NCBI GenBank assembly: GCA_000751295.2
Contig: CCMO02000001.1
Span: 3,624,615 to 3,688,614 of the forward strand
Reading direction: 5' to 3'
DNA from: a bacterium YEK0313
GTDB taxonomy: Bacteria; Pseudomonadota; Alphaproteobacteria; Rhizobiales; Phreatobacteraceae
Length of the DNA stretch: 64,000 nucleotides
Position numbers and translations under genes: made by a program. Numbering within the stretch: the stretch's first letter is position 1; every line of letters begins with the position of its first letter. The notes below the pieces were generated by a model that saw only the letters and a list, made by a program, of their open reading frames with translations, was not told the DNA's origin and did no database searches. Positions 46,947 to 54,726 of this stretch are shown piece after piece.

Positions 46947-47369
46947 ATGAGCGAGCGCCCGCCGCTCGACGCCTATCCGTTCGTCACCGTGCATCCCATC
47001 CGCTACGGCGATCTCGACCCGAACAACCACGTCAACAACGCCGTCATCGCCACCTATCTGGAGATCGGCCGCACCGAGTTCTTCGCGCGCGAAAGCATCC
47101 GGCTGACCAGCGAGGGACGCGGCATCTCGCTGGTCCATCTGGAGATCTACTATCACCGGGAAATCCTCTATCCCGGCTTCGTCCAGATCGCGACGGGCAT
47201 CGTCAAGGTCGGCGGCGCTTCGCTCGCCTTCGACCAGGCGGTTTTCGTCGACGGCGAGCGCCATGTCAGCGCCTCGACCACCACGGCGCAGGTCGACCTG
47301 TCGATCAAGCGCTCGACGCCCTGGAACGACACCCAGCGCGCCCGCTTCGCCACCTTGATGATGCGCTGA
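46947..47369 (+). CDS. Hot-dog-fold acyl-CoA thioesterase
   Basis: This 140-residue protein of the 4-hydroxybenzoyl-CoA thioesterase/YbgC-like family has the motif VHPIRYGDLDPNNHVNNAVIATYLE, where the Asp-Pro-x-x-Asn-His-Val-Asn stretch forms the active site, then EIYYHREILYPGFVQIATGI. A TTG overlapping the phaC stop (46929) also opens the frame; I chose ATG 46947, which starts at the conserved part. Immediately following phaC, it may hydrolyse or recycle acyl-CoAs related to polyester metabolism. Confidence 0.9.
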   Translation: MSERPPLDAYPFVTVHPIRYGDLDPNNHVNNAVIATYLEIGRTEFFARESIRLTSEGRGISLVHLEIYYHREILYPGFVQIATGIVKVGGASLAFDQAVFVDGERHVSASTTTAQVDLSIKRSTPWNDTQRARFATLMMR

Positions 47370-47375
47370 TCCGTC

Positions 47376-47399
47376 GCGCGGCGCCTCAGCGCGCCGCGC
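47376..47399. terminator. Hairpin between convergent thioesterase and HyuA-like genes
   Basis: A perfect 9-bp stem GCGCGGCGC / GCGCCGCGC with a 6-base loop starts 6 bp after the thioesterase stop and covers the last codons of the convergent gene. There is no T-tract, so its termination role is uncertain. Confidence 0.35.
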
Positions 47400-48948
47400 T
47401 CGGCCCGGTGCTTGCGATATCGCCGATCATCCTGACCCGGACACGGCGCGCATCGCCCGGCAGGTAGGACAGCGGAATGTCCTCGACCTCGATGGTCGCG
47501 AGCGTTTCCGCGTCGGCGCCCGCCTCGACCGCGCGCCGCGCGGCCTCGGCCTCGGCCCGATCGATCGCTTCGGCCCGGCCCATCCCGGTAAAGATCTGGT
47601 CGACCTCGCCGCTCACCTGCGCGATCGCCGCGCCGACCGCGTTGGCGACCGCATGATGCGGCACCCTGACGACCTCCGAAGCCCCCGCAACCGCGTCGGG
47701 GATGAGGAAGCTGCCGCCGCCGACCGCAAGGAGCGGCACATCGGCGGCATCGGTCTTCATCCGGTCGACCCCGTCGCAGATCATCTCGCCCATGCGCCTG
47801 CTGACGGCCTCGACGAAACCGGGCGTCAGAGCCGCAAGCCGGTCCCGGTCGCCGAGCGCGATACGGCCGGCGGCCACCGCGATGTCGGTTGCCGTCAGCG
47901 TGTCGCCGCCACAGGCGATCGCCTTCTGGAGCAGCCTGTAGCCGACGCTGCGCGGCCCGATCGCCAGGCCATCGGCGGAGATCTCGGTGCCGCCGCCGAG
48001 GCCGAGCGACAGGAGGTCGGGCATGCGGAACAGCGTGCGGACGCCGCCGATCTCGACGGCCGCATTGGCCTCGCGCGGGAAGCCCCCCTTCAGATAGCCG
48101 ATATCGCTGGTGGTGCCGCCGACATCGACCACGATGCCGTCGTCGAGGCCGGAAAGGAATGCCGCGCCGCGCATGCTGTTGGTCGGACCTGAGGCGAAAC
48201 AATAGACCGGATACCGCTCGGCGAGGCTCGCATGCATGATGGTGCCGTCGTTCTGCGTGAGATAGAGCGGCGCGGTGATGCCGCTCTGGCGCAGCGCGTC
48301 GACGAAGGCCGCCGTCGTCTTGCGGGCCAGCGCCTGCAGCCCGGCATTGAGCAGGGCGACGTTCTCGCGCTCCAGCAGGCCGATACGGCCGAGCTCCGAC
48401 GACAGCGTGATGCCGATGCCGGGTGCCTCCTCGCGCAGGATGTCGGCGGCCTCCGCTTCGTTTTCGGCGGTCAGCGGCGAGAACACGCTGGTGATGGCAA
48501 CCGCGGCGATGCCGCCGTCGGCGATCCTGCGCGCCGCAGCACGGATGGCGCTCCGGTCGAGCGGCACGAGCGGCCGGCCGTCATATTCATGCCCGCCGGC
48601 GACCATGTCGATCCGTCCATGCACGACCGCGGCGAGATCCGCCGGCCAGTCGATGAAGGGGGGCAGGCCGGCATTGGCCGGCAGGCCAATGCGCAGAGCC
48701 GCCACCTTCTGAAGCCCGCGCCGCTCGACCACCGCATTGGTGAAATGGGTGGTGCCGATCACCACGGTTTCGATCGCCCGCGCCGCCGGCGCGTCACCGG
48801 CTGCCGCGAGGAGATCGGCAAGCGCCGTCCTGACGCCGGACAGCACGTCCTCCGTCGTGGCGGTCTTGATCGCGGCCACCACCTTGCCGCTGTCGACCAG
48901 GACGGCGTCCGTATTGGTGCCGCCGACATCGATACCGATCCGGCTCAT
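47386..48948 (-). CDS. Hydantoinase/oxoprolinase (HyuA)-family protein
   Basis: This 520-residue protein of the ASKHA-fold hydantoinase A/oxoprolinase family, whose members ring-open hydantoins or 5-oxoproline or carboxylate ketones using ATP, opens with MSRIGIDVGGTNTDAVLVD (phosphate-1 loop). It contains IGTTHFTNAVVERRGL, TQNDGTIMHASLAERYPV, the second phosphate loop GIVVDVGGTTSDIGYL and GLGGGTEIS. It is shorter than full HyuA (about 680) and of the type paired with DUF917 proteins. Its ATG overlaps the DUF917 stop (ATGA), so the two are co-translated and probably form one complex. Confidence 0.92.
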   Translation of the reverse strand: MSRIGIDVGGTNTDAVLVDSGKVVAAIKTATTEDVLSGVRTALADLLAAAGDAPAARAIETVVIGTTHFTNAVVERRGLQKVAALRIGLPANAGLPPFIDWPADLAAVVHGRIDMVAGGHEYDGRPLVPLDRSAIRAAARRIADGGIAAVAITSVFSPLTAENEAEAADILREEAPGIGITLSSELGRIGLLERENVALLNAGLQALARKTTAAFVDALRQSGITAPLYLTQNDGTIMHASLAERYPVYCFASGPTNSMRGAAFLSGLDDGIVVDVGGTTSDIGYLKGGFPREANAAVEIGGVRTLFRMPDLLSLGLGGGTEISADGLAIGPRSVGYRLLQKAIACGGDTLTATDIAVAAGRIALGDRDRLAALTPGFVEAVSRRMGEMICDGVDRMKTDAADVPLLAVGGGSFLIPDAVAGASEVVRVPHHAVANAVGAAIAQVSGEVDQIFTGMGRAEAIDRAEAEAARRAVEAGADAETLATIEVEDIPLSYLPGDARRVRVRMIGDIASTGPSAAR

Positions 48949-50045
48949 GCCCTGATCTCCCCGCCCGAACCTTTGAAAACGCTGACATAATCGACATCGT
49001 GACCGAACGCCCGCGGCCCGACATGGGCGAGCCCCTTGGGAGTGCGGTGGATATCCGGAGATGGCAGCGCGATGACGCTGACCCGCTGCCCATAGCGCAG
49101 GCTCTCCGTTCCGATGGCTTCGCCCGACACGCTGTCGAGCACGCAGATGAGATCCGGCGTCGTCACCGCAACCGCGCCGTCGCGCCAGCCGATCGTATAT
49201 TCGTTCTGGAACGCGACGGAGAAGCGCGCCCCGGCATCGCCGTCGAGGCCGGCCATCGTCACTTCGCCGCGCAGGAAGCCCTCCGTCGTGCGCCGCTGCA
49301 CGTCGGTGACCTTGCCGCGGAACAGCATGAGGCCGTCGGCCGCGGCGATGGTGGCCGCGACCGGATCCTCGTGGGCGGCCCGCGCCCGACGCACCTCGCG
49401 GCCGAGGGCGATCGCGCGCGACGTGGTATGGACGATCGCGTGGCGCTTGACCTCGAGGCCGGTACGCGGCGCCTGGCAGGTGGCGGCGACCGAGCCGAGC
49501 TCGGTGCAGACCTTGCGCCGCAGGCGCTCCATCCAGGTCCAGCTCGCCGCCCGCGCGACGATCACCTCGTTGTCGCGGATATCGGCGAGCGCATGCGGGA
49601 ACACGGCAAGATCGGCAATGGCGAAGCTGGTCATCTGCGCTTCCGGGAAGGCCCGCCCCATGGCGTCCGCATCGACCACCGGAAGCCCGCTCGCCGCCGC
49701 CACCAGCAGCGGCTGGAAGGCGTTGCTGCCGCCGACCTCGATGCTCATCACCGCCCGGAACCGCTTGCCCAGATAGGCTTCCATCATGCGCACCGGCTTC
49801 ACCGCCAGGTCCGGATCGGTCATCCGTTCCTGAAAGACCAGCGGCGCTCCCATGGTCGATACGACGGCGACGAGATCGTCGTCTGCAAGATCTCGCGGAT
49901 CGATGAGATCGACATGACCACCGTCTTCGTAGAATTTGCGCATGCCGAGATAGGACGAATACGGTGAGCCGCCGCCTCCGGTGCCGAGAATCCAGGCCCC
50001 CGTGGCCAATGGCTCCAGCTCTTCTCGCTCAATCTTGCGTTGCAT
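48945..50045 (-). CDS. DUF917-family protein
   Basis: The 366-residue protein from MQRKIEREELEPLATGAWILGTGGGG has the family's glycine-rich start, VDLIDPRDLADDDLVAVVSTMGAP, SIEVGGSNAFQPLLVAAASG and GLPVVDADAMGRAFPE (all hallmark DUF917 phrases). DUF917 proteins commonly pair with HyuA-like proteins and may contribute a catalytic or substrate half, but biochemical function is poorly defined. A longer frame to 50096 is unnecessary. It is first of a two-gene unit and divergent from the AroM-LuxR regulator, with an ATACG-N8-CGTAT element between them. Confidence 0.92.
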   Translation of the reverse strand: MQRKIEREELEPLATGAWILGTGGGGSPYSSYLGMRKFYEDGGHVDLIDPRDLADDDLVAVVSTMGAPLVFQERMTDPDLAVKPVRMMEAYLGKRFRAVMSIEVGGSNAFQPLLVAAASGLPVVDADAMGRAFPEAQMTSFAIADLAVFPHALADIRDNEVIVARAASWTWMERLRRKVCTELGSVAATCQAPRTGLEVKRHAIVHTTSRAIALGREVRRARAAHEDPVAATIAAADGLMLFRGKVTDVQRRTTEGFLRGEVTMAGLDGDAGARFSVAFQNEYTIGWRDGAVAVTTPDLICVLDSVSGEAIGTESLRYGQRVSVIALPSPDIHRTPKGLAHVGPRAFGHDVDYVSVFKGSGGEIRA

Positions 50046-50098
50046 GGCGTCCCCGTTTCGTGTTGATGCCAGACTACGGGGCAGCCGTGGGGTCATCT

Positions 50099-50116
50099 AT
50101 ACGTGCGCACTCGTAT
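50099..50116. promoter_or_regulatory. Candidate operator (lux-box-like) between DUF917 and AroM-LuxR genes
   Basis: ATACGTGCGCACTCGTAT is an 18-bp inverted repeat with arms ATACG/CGTAT and a GTGCGCAC palindrome within. It lies 53 bp from the DUF917 start and 14 bp from the AroM-LuxR start. Eleven bases (TATACGTGCGC) recur at 51106-51116 before the OPT transporter. Size and symmetry suit a LuxR-type HTH dimer. Confidence 0.5.
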
Positions 50117-50130
50117 CGGAGGGATGAGAC

Positions 50131-51075
50131 GTGGCAGACGAGCGCGCGCCCCGCATCGCGGTCATCACCATCGGTCAGAGCCCGCGCCCCGACCTGATGC
50201 CGGAAATGCGCTCGATCCTCGGCGATGTCGACTGCGACGAGTTCGGCGCGCTCGACGGCCTCGGCCGCGACGCGATCCTCGAACACGCGCCGGCGGAGGA
50301 GGATTTCGGCCTGTTCGCGCCGCTCGCCGACGGGACCCATGTCGTGGTGCAGGTCCGTTTCGCCGCCGAGCGGGCGGAGACGCTGATCGCCCGTGTCGAC
50401 GGCCTCGGCTACGACCTCATCGTGCTCGCGACCACCGGCGTCTTCACATCCTTTTCGACCCGCACGCCGCTGATCCACGGCCAGCGCGCCGTGGATGCGT
50501 GGATCGCGGCGCTGGTGGTCGGCGATGCCCGCATCGGCGTGATCTTTCCCCTGCCCCGCCAGGGCGCGGTGCTCGCCGCCTTCGGCTACGGCACCTTGCT
50601 GCAGAGCGCCCATGCCACCGTCGAAGGCGGCCACAGCGCGCGCCTCGCCGATGCCGCCGCGACGGTGACCGGCGCCGACCTGATCCTGATGCATTCGGTC
50701 GGCTATACCGAAGCCATGGCGCGCCAGGTCTCGGAAACCACCGGCAAGCTGGTCGTGCCGGCCCGCCGCATCATCGCCGGCGCCGCCCGCATGCGGCTCG
50801 CCGACATGACCGGCGGCCGGGTCGGGCCATCGGCCGAGAACTATTCCGGGCCGGAGCTGATGAAGCGCCTCGCCGGCGCCACCGACGGCCTGACCCCGCG
50901 CGAGCGCGAAGTGCTGGTGCATGTGCTGGAGGGCGGCGCCAACAAGCTGATCGCCCGCGCCCTCGGCATCAGCCACCGCACCGTCGAGATCCATCGCGCC
51001 CGGGCCATGGCAAAGCTCGGCGCCAGCTCGGTGACCGAGCTGATCCGGCGGGCGCTGATGACGCCGCAGCGCTGA
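50131..51075 (+). CDS. AroM-domain protein fused to a C-terminal LuxR-type HTH
   Basis: The 314-residue protein starts with GTG after GAGGGATGAGAC. Residues about 8-225 form an AroM-family domain (IAVITIGQSPRPDLMPEM; YDLIVLATTGVF; GVIFPLPRQ; LILMHSVGYTEAM; GKLVVPAR), a racemase-like fold of unknown activity. Residues about 250-312 are a GerE/LuxR HTH (LTPREREVLVHVLEGGANKL; IARALGISHRTVEIHRARAM). Stand-alone AroM is not a DNA-binding protein, so here it probably serves as ligand sensor. Its place between divergent DUF917-HyuA and OPT genes points to a regulator of that cluster. Confidence 0.88.
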   Translation: MADERAPRIAVITIGQSPRPDLMPEMRSILGDVDCDEFGALDGLGRDAILEHAPAEEDFGLFAPLADGTHVVVQVRFAAERAETLIARVDGLGYDLIVLATTGVFTSFSTRTPLIHGQRAVDAWIAALVVGDARIGVIFPLPRQGAVLAAFGYGTLLQSAHATVEGGHSARLADAAATVTGADLILMHSVGYTEAMARQVSETTGKLVVPARRIIAGAARMRLADMTGGRVGPSAENYSGPELMKRLAGATDGLTPREREVLVHVLEGGANKLIARALGISHRTVEIHRARAMAKLGASSVTELIRRALMTPQR

Positions 51076-51100
51076 GGCGGCCCGCCCTCGCGCCCCTTTA

Positions 51101-51116
51101 AGTGCGCGCACGTATA
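51101..51116. promoter_or_regulatory. Candidate operator upstream of the OPT transporter
   Basis: AGTGCGCGCACGTATA contains the palindrome GTGCGCGCAC. Read on the minus strand, its first 11 bases TATACGTGCGC equal those of the element at 50098-50108. It lies 59 bp before the transporter start. Confidence 0.45.
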
Positions 51117-51175
51117 TCGAGGCTGCCGACCCGTCTCTACCGTTTCCCGAAAATCGACGACAGGGAAACGCCGCG

Positions 51176-52831
51176 ATGACGACGCAAGAGCTGACCTCCG
51201 GTACAGCATCGGCCCCCGCCGATCCGGCCGCTGCCGCGCCCGAACCCGCCGTGCCTCGCCATCCCCGCGTCATCGCGCCGGCAACGCTCATCCTCGTGCT
51301 GATCATGTCGGTGTTCGGCGGCATTATCGGCATGCAGATCCTGACGACGCTCGGCATCACGCCGAACACCTCGATCGTCGGCGCGCTCGCCGCCATGGCG
51401 CTGGCGCGCATCCCGCTGCGGCTGTTCCGCCACTATCGCTCGACCCATGTGCAGAACCTGGTGCAGAGCGCCATATCCTCGGCGACCTTCGGCGCGGCCA
51501 ACAGCCTGCTGCTGCCGATCGGCATTCCCTATGTGCTCGGCCGGCCGGATCTGGTCCTGCCGATGTTCGTCGGCGTCGGCGCCGCCATGCTGCTCGACGG
51601 CTTTCTGCTCTACCGCCTCTACGGCAGCGCCATGTTTCCCGCCGAGGGGGCCTGGCCGCCGGGCGTCGCCGCGGCCGAGGCGATCCGCGCGGGCGACGAG
51701 GGCGGCCGCAGCGCGGTGATCCTCGGCCTCGGCATAGGCTGCGGCGCGGCCGGCTCGTGGCTCGGCATCCCGATGTCGGCCTTCGGGTCGGCCTTCATCG
51801 GCAATATCTGGGCGCTCTCCATGTTCGGCCTCGGCCTGCTGCTGCGCGGCTATTCCGGCGTCCTGTTTTCCGGCCCGGCCTTCGCCGACATCCTGCCGCG
51901 CGGCGATCTCGCCGCCGCCTTCGTGCCCCACGGCCTGATGGTGGGCGCCGGCCTGATGGCACTCGTGCAGATGCTGCCGCATATCGTCAAGAAGCCGGCC
52001 GCGGCCGGCGGCGGCGCGATCGACATCCGCCGGACGCTCGGTTTCGGCTCGCTCGCCTATGTCGCGATCGCGGCCGTCATCGCGGTTGCCGGCGGGCTGC
52101 TGACCGAGATGCCCCTCGGCCTCCTCCTCGCCTTCGTGCTCTATGCCGCCCTGGCGGCGCTCATCCACGAGCTCATCGTCGGCCTCGCGGCCATGCATAC
52201 CGGCTGGTTCCCGGCCTTCGCGGTGGCGCTGATCACCCTGATGATCGGCATCATGATCGGCTTTCCGATCACCGCGCTTGCCCTGCTCGCCGGTTTCACC
52301 GCCGCCACCGGCCCCGCCTTCGCCGATATGGGTTACGACCTCAAGGCGGGCACCCTGCTGCGCGCGGGACACTCCGCCCGCTTCGAGATCGAGGGGCGCC
52401 GCGAGCAGTTCTACGCCGCGCTCATCGCCTTTTGCGTCGCCATCGTCATCGTCGCCCTGTCCTGGCAGAGTTTCTTCGCCCGCGACCTCGTTCCGCCGAT
52501 CGACCGGGTCTACGCCGCGGCGATCCATGCCGGCGTGTCCGGATCGACCGCCCGCAACCTCATGCTCTGGGCCATTCCGGGTGCAATCCTGCAGCTTCTC
52601 GGCGGCCCGAAGCGCCAGCTCGGCGTGCTGCTCGCGACCGGCCTGCTGCTGTCGAGCCCGCTCGCCGGCTGGGCCGTGCTGACCGGCATCGTCCTGCGGC
52701 TCCTCTGGCTGCGCCGCCGCTCGCCGGCCGGCCAGACCACCATGGAAGTGTTCGCCGGCGGCGTGATCGCGGGCGACGCCCTGTTCTCGTTCACGGCATC
52801 GGTCGCGGCCAATGCCGTCCGCGGCCGCTGA
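51176..52831 (+). CDS. OPT-family oligopeptide transporter
   Basis: This 551-residue polytopic membrane protein has about 14 hydrophobic segments. Family marks include the N-terminal LILVLIMSVFGGIIGMQ (17 residues), YPxEGA-like FPAEGAWPPGVAAAEA, and GPAFADMGYDLKAGTLLRAG, matching the OPT motif ADxxQDLKTG. OPT proteins import oligopeptides, modified amino acids or metal chelates with protons. It is adjacent to the AroM-LuxR regulator and DUF917-HyuA genes; OPT genes of this subtype recur in such neighbourhoods, suggesting that the transporter brings in the compound they process. Confidence 0.92.
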   Translation: MTTQELTSGTASAPADPAAAAPEPAVPRHPRVIAPATLILVLIMSVFGGIIGMQILTTLGITPNTSIVGALAAMALARIPLRLFRHYRSTHVQNLVQSAISSATFGAANSLLLPIGIPYVLGRPDLVLPMFVGVGAAMLLDGFLLYRLYGSAMFPAEGAWPPGVAAAEAIRAGDEGGRSAVILGLGIGCGAAGSWLGIPMSAFGSAFIGNIWALSMFGLGLLLRGYSGVLFSGPAFADILPRGDLAAAFVPHGLMVGAGLMALVQMLPHIVKKPAAAGGGAIDIRRTLGFGSLAYVAIAAVIAVAGGLLTEMPLGLLLAFVLYAALAALIHELIVGLAAMHTGWFPAFAVALITLMIGIMIGFPITALALLAGFTAATGPAFADMGYDLKAGTLLRAGHSARFEIEGRREQFYAALIAFCVAIVIVALSWQSFFARDLVPPIDRVYAAAIHAGVSGSTARNLMLWAIPGAILQLLGGPKRQLGVLLATGLLLSSPLAGWAVLTGIVLRLLWLRRRSPAGQTTMEVFAGGVIAGDALFSFTASVAANAVRGR

Positions 52832-52841
52832 GGCGAAGGAC

Positions 52842-52865
52842 GGGCGCCCGGCGTTCCGGGCGCCC
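52842..52865. terminator. Hairpin between convergent OPT and argC genes
   Basis: GGGCGCCCGG and CCGGGCGCCC form a perfect 10-bp stem with a CGTT loop, 10 bp after the transporter stop and 8 bp from the argC stop. The symmetry allows use from both directions, but no T-tract follows. Confidence 0.5.
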
Positions 52866-52873
52866 GGCGGCCT

Positions 52874-53932
52874 TCAGGGGAACAGCGCGATCTGCTCGAG
52901 CCCCAGCGTCTCGGGATAGCCGAGCACCAGGTTCATGTTCTCGACCGCCTGGCCCGACGCGCCCTTGACCAGGTTGTCGATGGCCGAAACCACGATGACC
53001 CTGTTCGGCACGCGGTCTTGGACGAGGCCGATCATGATCAGGTTGGAGCCGCGGACATGCCGGGTCTGCGGCGTCTGGCCGAGCGGCAGGAGGTGCACGA
53101 AGGGCTCGCGGGCATAGGCCTGGGCGATGATCGCGTGCAGGTCGGCCGCGGTCCGGCCGCGCTTGGCGGTGACATAGGTGGTCGCCAGCATGCCCCGGCT
53201 CATCGGCATGAGGTGGGGTGTGAAGGTGGCGAGGACGGGCTTGCCGGCCGCGATCGACAGCTCCTGGTCGAGCTCCGAGGAATGCCGGTGCCCGGCGACA
53301 CCATAGGCGTGCAGGCCTTCCGTCACCTCGCAGTAGAGGCTGCCTTCCTTGGCCGCGCGGCCGGCCCCGGAAACGCCGGACTTGGCGTCGACGACAATGT
53401 TGTCGCTGTCGATCGCCTTCTTCTTCAGGAGCGGCGCGAGCGGCAGGATCGAGCAGGTCGGGTAGCAGCCGGGATTGGCGACCAGCCGCGCCTTCTTGAT
53501 CGCCGCCCTGTGCAGCTCCGGCAGGCCGTACACGGCCTCGGCCTGGACGTCGAGCGCATGATGTTCATGACCATACCAGCGGGCATAGTCGGCCGGGTTG
53601 GCGAGCCGGAAATCGGCCGAGAGATCGACCACCTTGATGTCGCTGCGCGCCTTCAGGATGGAGGCGATCACCGTCTGCGTCGTGCCATGCGGCAACGCGC
53701 AGAAGACGAGATCGACCGCGGCGGTCTTCCAGTCGATGCTGTCGATGGACACGAGACCGGGCAGGTCGAACGGCGCGAATTGCGGAAACACCTCCGCCAT
53801 CGGCTGGCCGGCTTTGCGGTCCGCGGTCATCAGCACGATCTCGACGCGCGGATGCCTGAGCAGCAGGCGGACGAGTTCCGAACCGGTATAGCCGGACGCG
53901 CCGAGGATCGCGATTTTGGCCTTGGTAGCCAT
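52874..53932 (-). CDS. argC: N-acetyl-gamma-glutamyl-phosphate reductase
   Basis: ArgC reduces N-acetylglutamyl-5-phosphate to the semialdehyde in arginine synthesis, using NADPH. The 352-residue type 1 enzyme has the nucleotide loop IAILGASGYTGSELVRLL, the catalytic cysteine in VANPGCYPTCSILPLAPLL (about residue 155), SGVSGAGRAAKEGSLYCEV and RHSSELDQEL. It is transcribed alone here rather than behind rplM-rpsI. Its roughly 166-nt leader holds an Arg-rich mini-ORF and an intrinsic terminator, so attenuation by arginine supply is proposed. Positions of NADPH and catalytic residues are normal. Confidence 0.97.
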   Translation of the reverse strand: MATKAKIAILGASGYTGSELVRLLLRHPRVEIVLMTADRKAGQPMAEVFPQFAPFDLPGLVSIDSIDWKTAAVDLVFCALPHGTTQTVIASILKARSDIKVVDLSADFRLANPADYARWYGHEHHALDVQAEAVYGLPELHRAAIKKARLVANPGCYPTCSILPLAPLLKKKAIDSDNIVVDAKSGVSGAGRAAKEGSLYCEVTEGLHAYGVAGHRHSSELDQELSIAAGKPVLATFTPHLMPMSRGMLATTYVTAKRGRTAADLHAIIAQAYAREPFVHLLPLGQTPQTRHVRGSNLIMIGLVQDRVPNRVIVVSAIDNLVKGASGQAVENMNLVLGYPETLGLEQIALFP

Positions 53933-53986
53933 GGCAGGTCTCCGCAGGGACGAAGGATGAGACGGGCTTTGGAGGTGGTTCAGGCG

Positions 53987-54013
53987 AAAAAAAAGCCGCG
54001 CTGGCAGCGCGGC
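53987..54013 (-). terminator. Intrinsic terminator (attenuator) in the argC leader
   Basis: On the minus strand GCCGCGCTGCCAGCGCGGC forms an 8-bp stem with a 3-base loop (53995-54013), followed at once by eight T residues (53987-53994). It lies 55 bp upstream of the argC ATG and 34 bp downstream of the leader-peptide stop. The gene to its right is on the opposite strand, so it cannot serve as the terminator of an adjacent upstream gene. Its 5' arm GCCGCGC can pair instead with GCGCGGT at 54037-54043. Confidence 0.85.
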
Positions 54014-54047
54014 GATCGGATCGACCAGGGCAAGCGACCGCGCACGC

Positions 54048-54098
54048 TCATCGCAGGATGAGACGGCGGCGTCGGATGCAGGTCGAGATCGTGTTCAT
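54048..54098 (-). CDS. Arg-rich leader peptide of argC (16 residues)
   Basis: The mini-ORF encodes MNTISTCIRRRRLILR. Five of 16 codons are Arg, four of them consecutive (CGA CGC CGC CGT, 54063-54074). It lies between a sigma70-type promoter and the argC attenuator terminator. No Shine-Dalgarno precedes the ATG. The predicted transcription start is the A of the ATG, as in rhizobial trpL leaders, so it may be translated as a leaderless mRNA. A ribosome at its stop codon would cover the antiterminator arm at 54037-54043; one stalled at the Arg run would leave it free. Confidence 0.72.
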   Translation of the reverse strand: MNTISTCIRRRRLILR

Positions 54099-54104
54099 GG
54101 CGGG

Positions 54105-54135
54105 GTTATGTGCGGGCGGACGGCCGGCCTGTCAA
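54105..54135 (-). promoter_or_regulatory. Predicted promoter of the argC leader transcript
   Basis: On the minus strand TTGACA (54130-54135) is a perfect -35 element. CATAAC (54105-54110) is a -10-like hexamer at 19-bp spacing; an alternative ACATAA gives 18 bp. Six bases separate the -10 from the leader ATG, placing +1 at the initiator A. Confidence 0.6.
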
Positions 54136-54228
54136 GCCCTTTCGGGGCTGAATCGAAAGGCGGTTCGATATCGCGTGCCAAGACCGAAAAGTACCAGCTA
54201 CGATGACACGACCAGAACGGAGATGCCC

Positions 54229-54636
54229 ATGCTGAGGGGAAGCTGTCTTTGCGGCGCGGTAGCCTATGAGGTCGATGCCGAGGCGGGGCCGATCGTCCAC
54301 TGCCATTGTCGGACATGCCGCAAGGCACACGGCTCGGCCTTCTCCAGTGTCAGCAATGTTCCGCGTGACGCATTCCGATGGACACGCGGCGAAGCGATCC
54401 TCGGCCGCTTTGGATCATCGCCCGGAAAGACCCGTCATTTCTGCACGCGCTGCGGTTCGCACATCCTGGCCGCCCGCCAGGGCCAGCCGACGGTGCTGCT
54501 GCGCCTGGGATGCCTGGATACGCCGATCGCCGACACGCCGACGGCGCATATCTGGCGATCGGACGCGGCGACCTGGTACGACCCGAAGATCGCGCTGCCC
54601 GAGTTTCCCGGCGGTATGCCGGCTCGTTCGAAATAG
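54229..54636 (+). CDS. GFA/CENP-V family zinc protein
   Basis: This 135-residue protein of the glutathione-dependent formaldehyde-activating (GFA/Mss4-like) fold has the zinc-binding cysteines CLCG near the N-terminus, CHCRTC around residue 30 and CTRCGSH around residue 75. The family's link to formaldehyde-glutathione chemistry is weak for most members. MLRGSCLCGA (ATG 54229) is preceded by GGAG at 6 bp; ATG 54223 is too close to that site. Longer frames reach into the argC leader and are rejected. Confidence 0.92.
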   Translation: MLRGSCLCGAVAYEVDAEAGPIVHCHCRTCRKAHGSAFSSVSNVPRDAFRWTRGEAILGRFGSSPGKTRHFCTRCGSHILAARQGQPTVLLRLGCLDTPIADTPTAHIWRSDAATWYDPKIALPEFPGGMPARSK

Positions 54637-54726
54637 GCGGTGGCCGCCTGACGGTGGAGACGCGGCCGGGGCGCGCGGAAGTCAGTCGTGGCTGGGCTCC
54701 GGCTGCACAACACCGCGCCTATCGGT

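Noticed and set aside
54058..54228. Upstream in-frame extension of the GFA-family gene (MRRRRRMQVEIVF...)
   Set aside because: It runs opposite the argC leader, including its Arg codons, lacks family similarity, and the Shine-Dalgarno supports ATG 54229.
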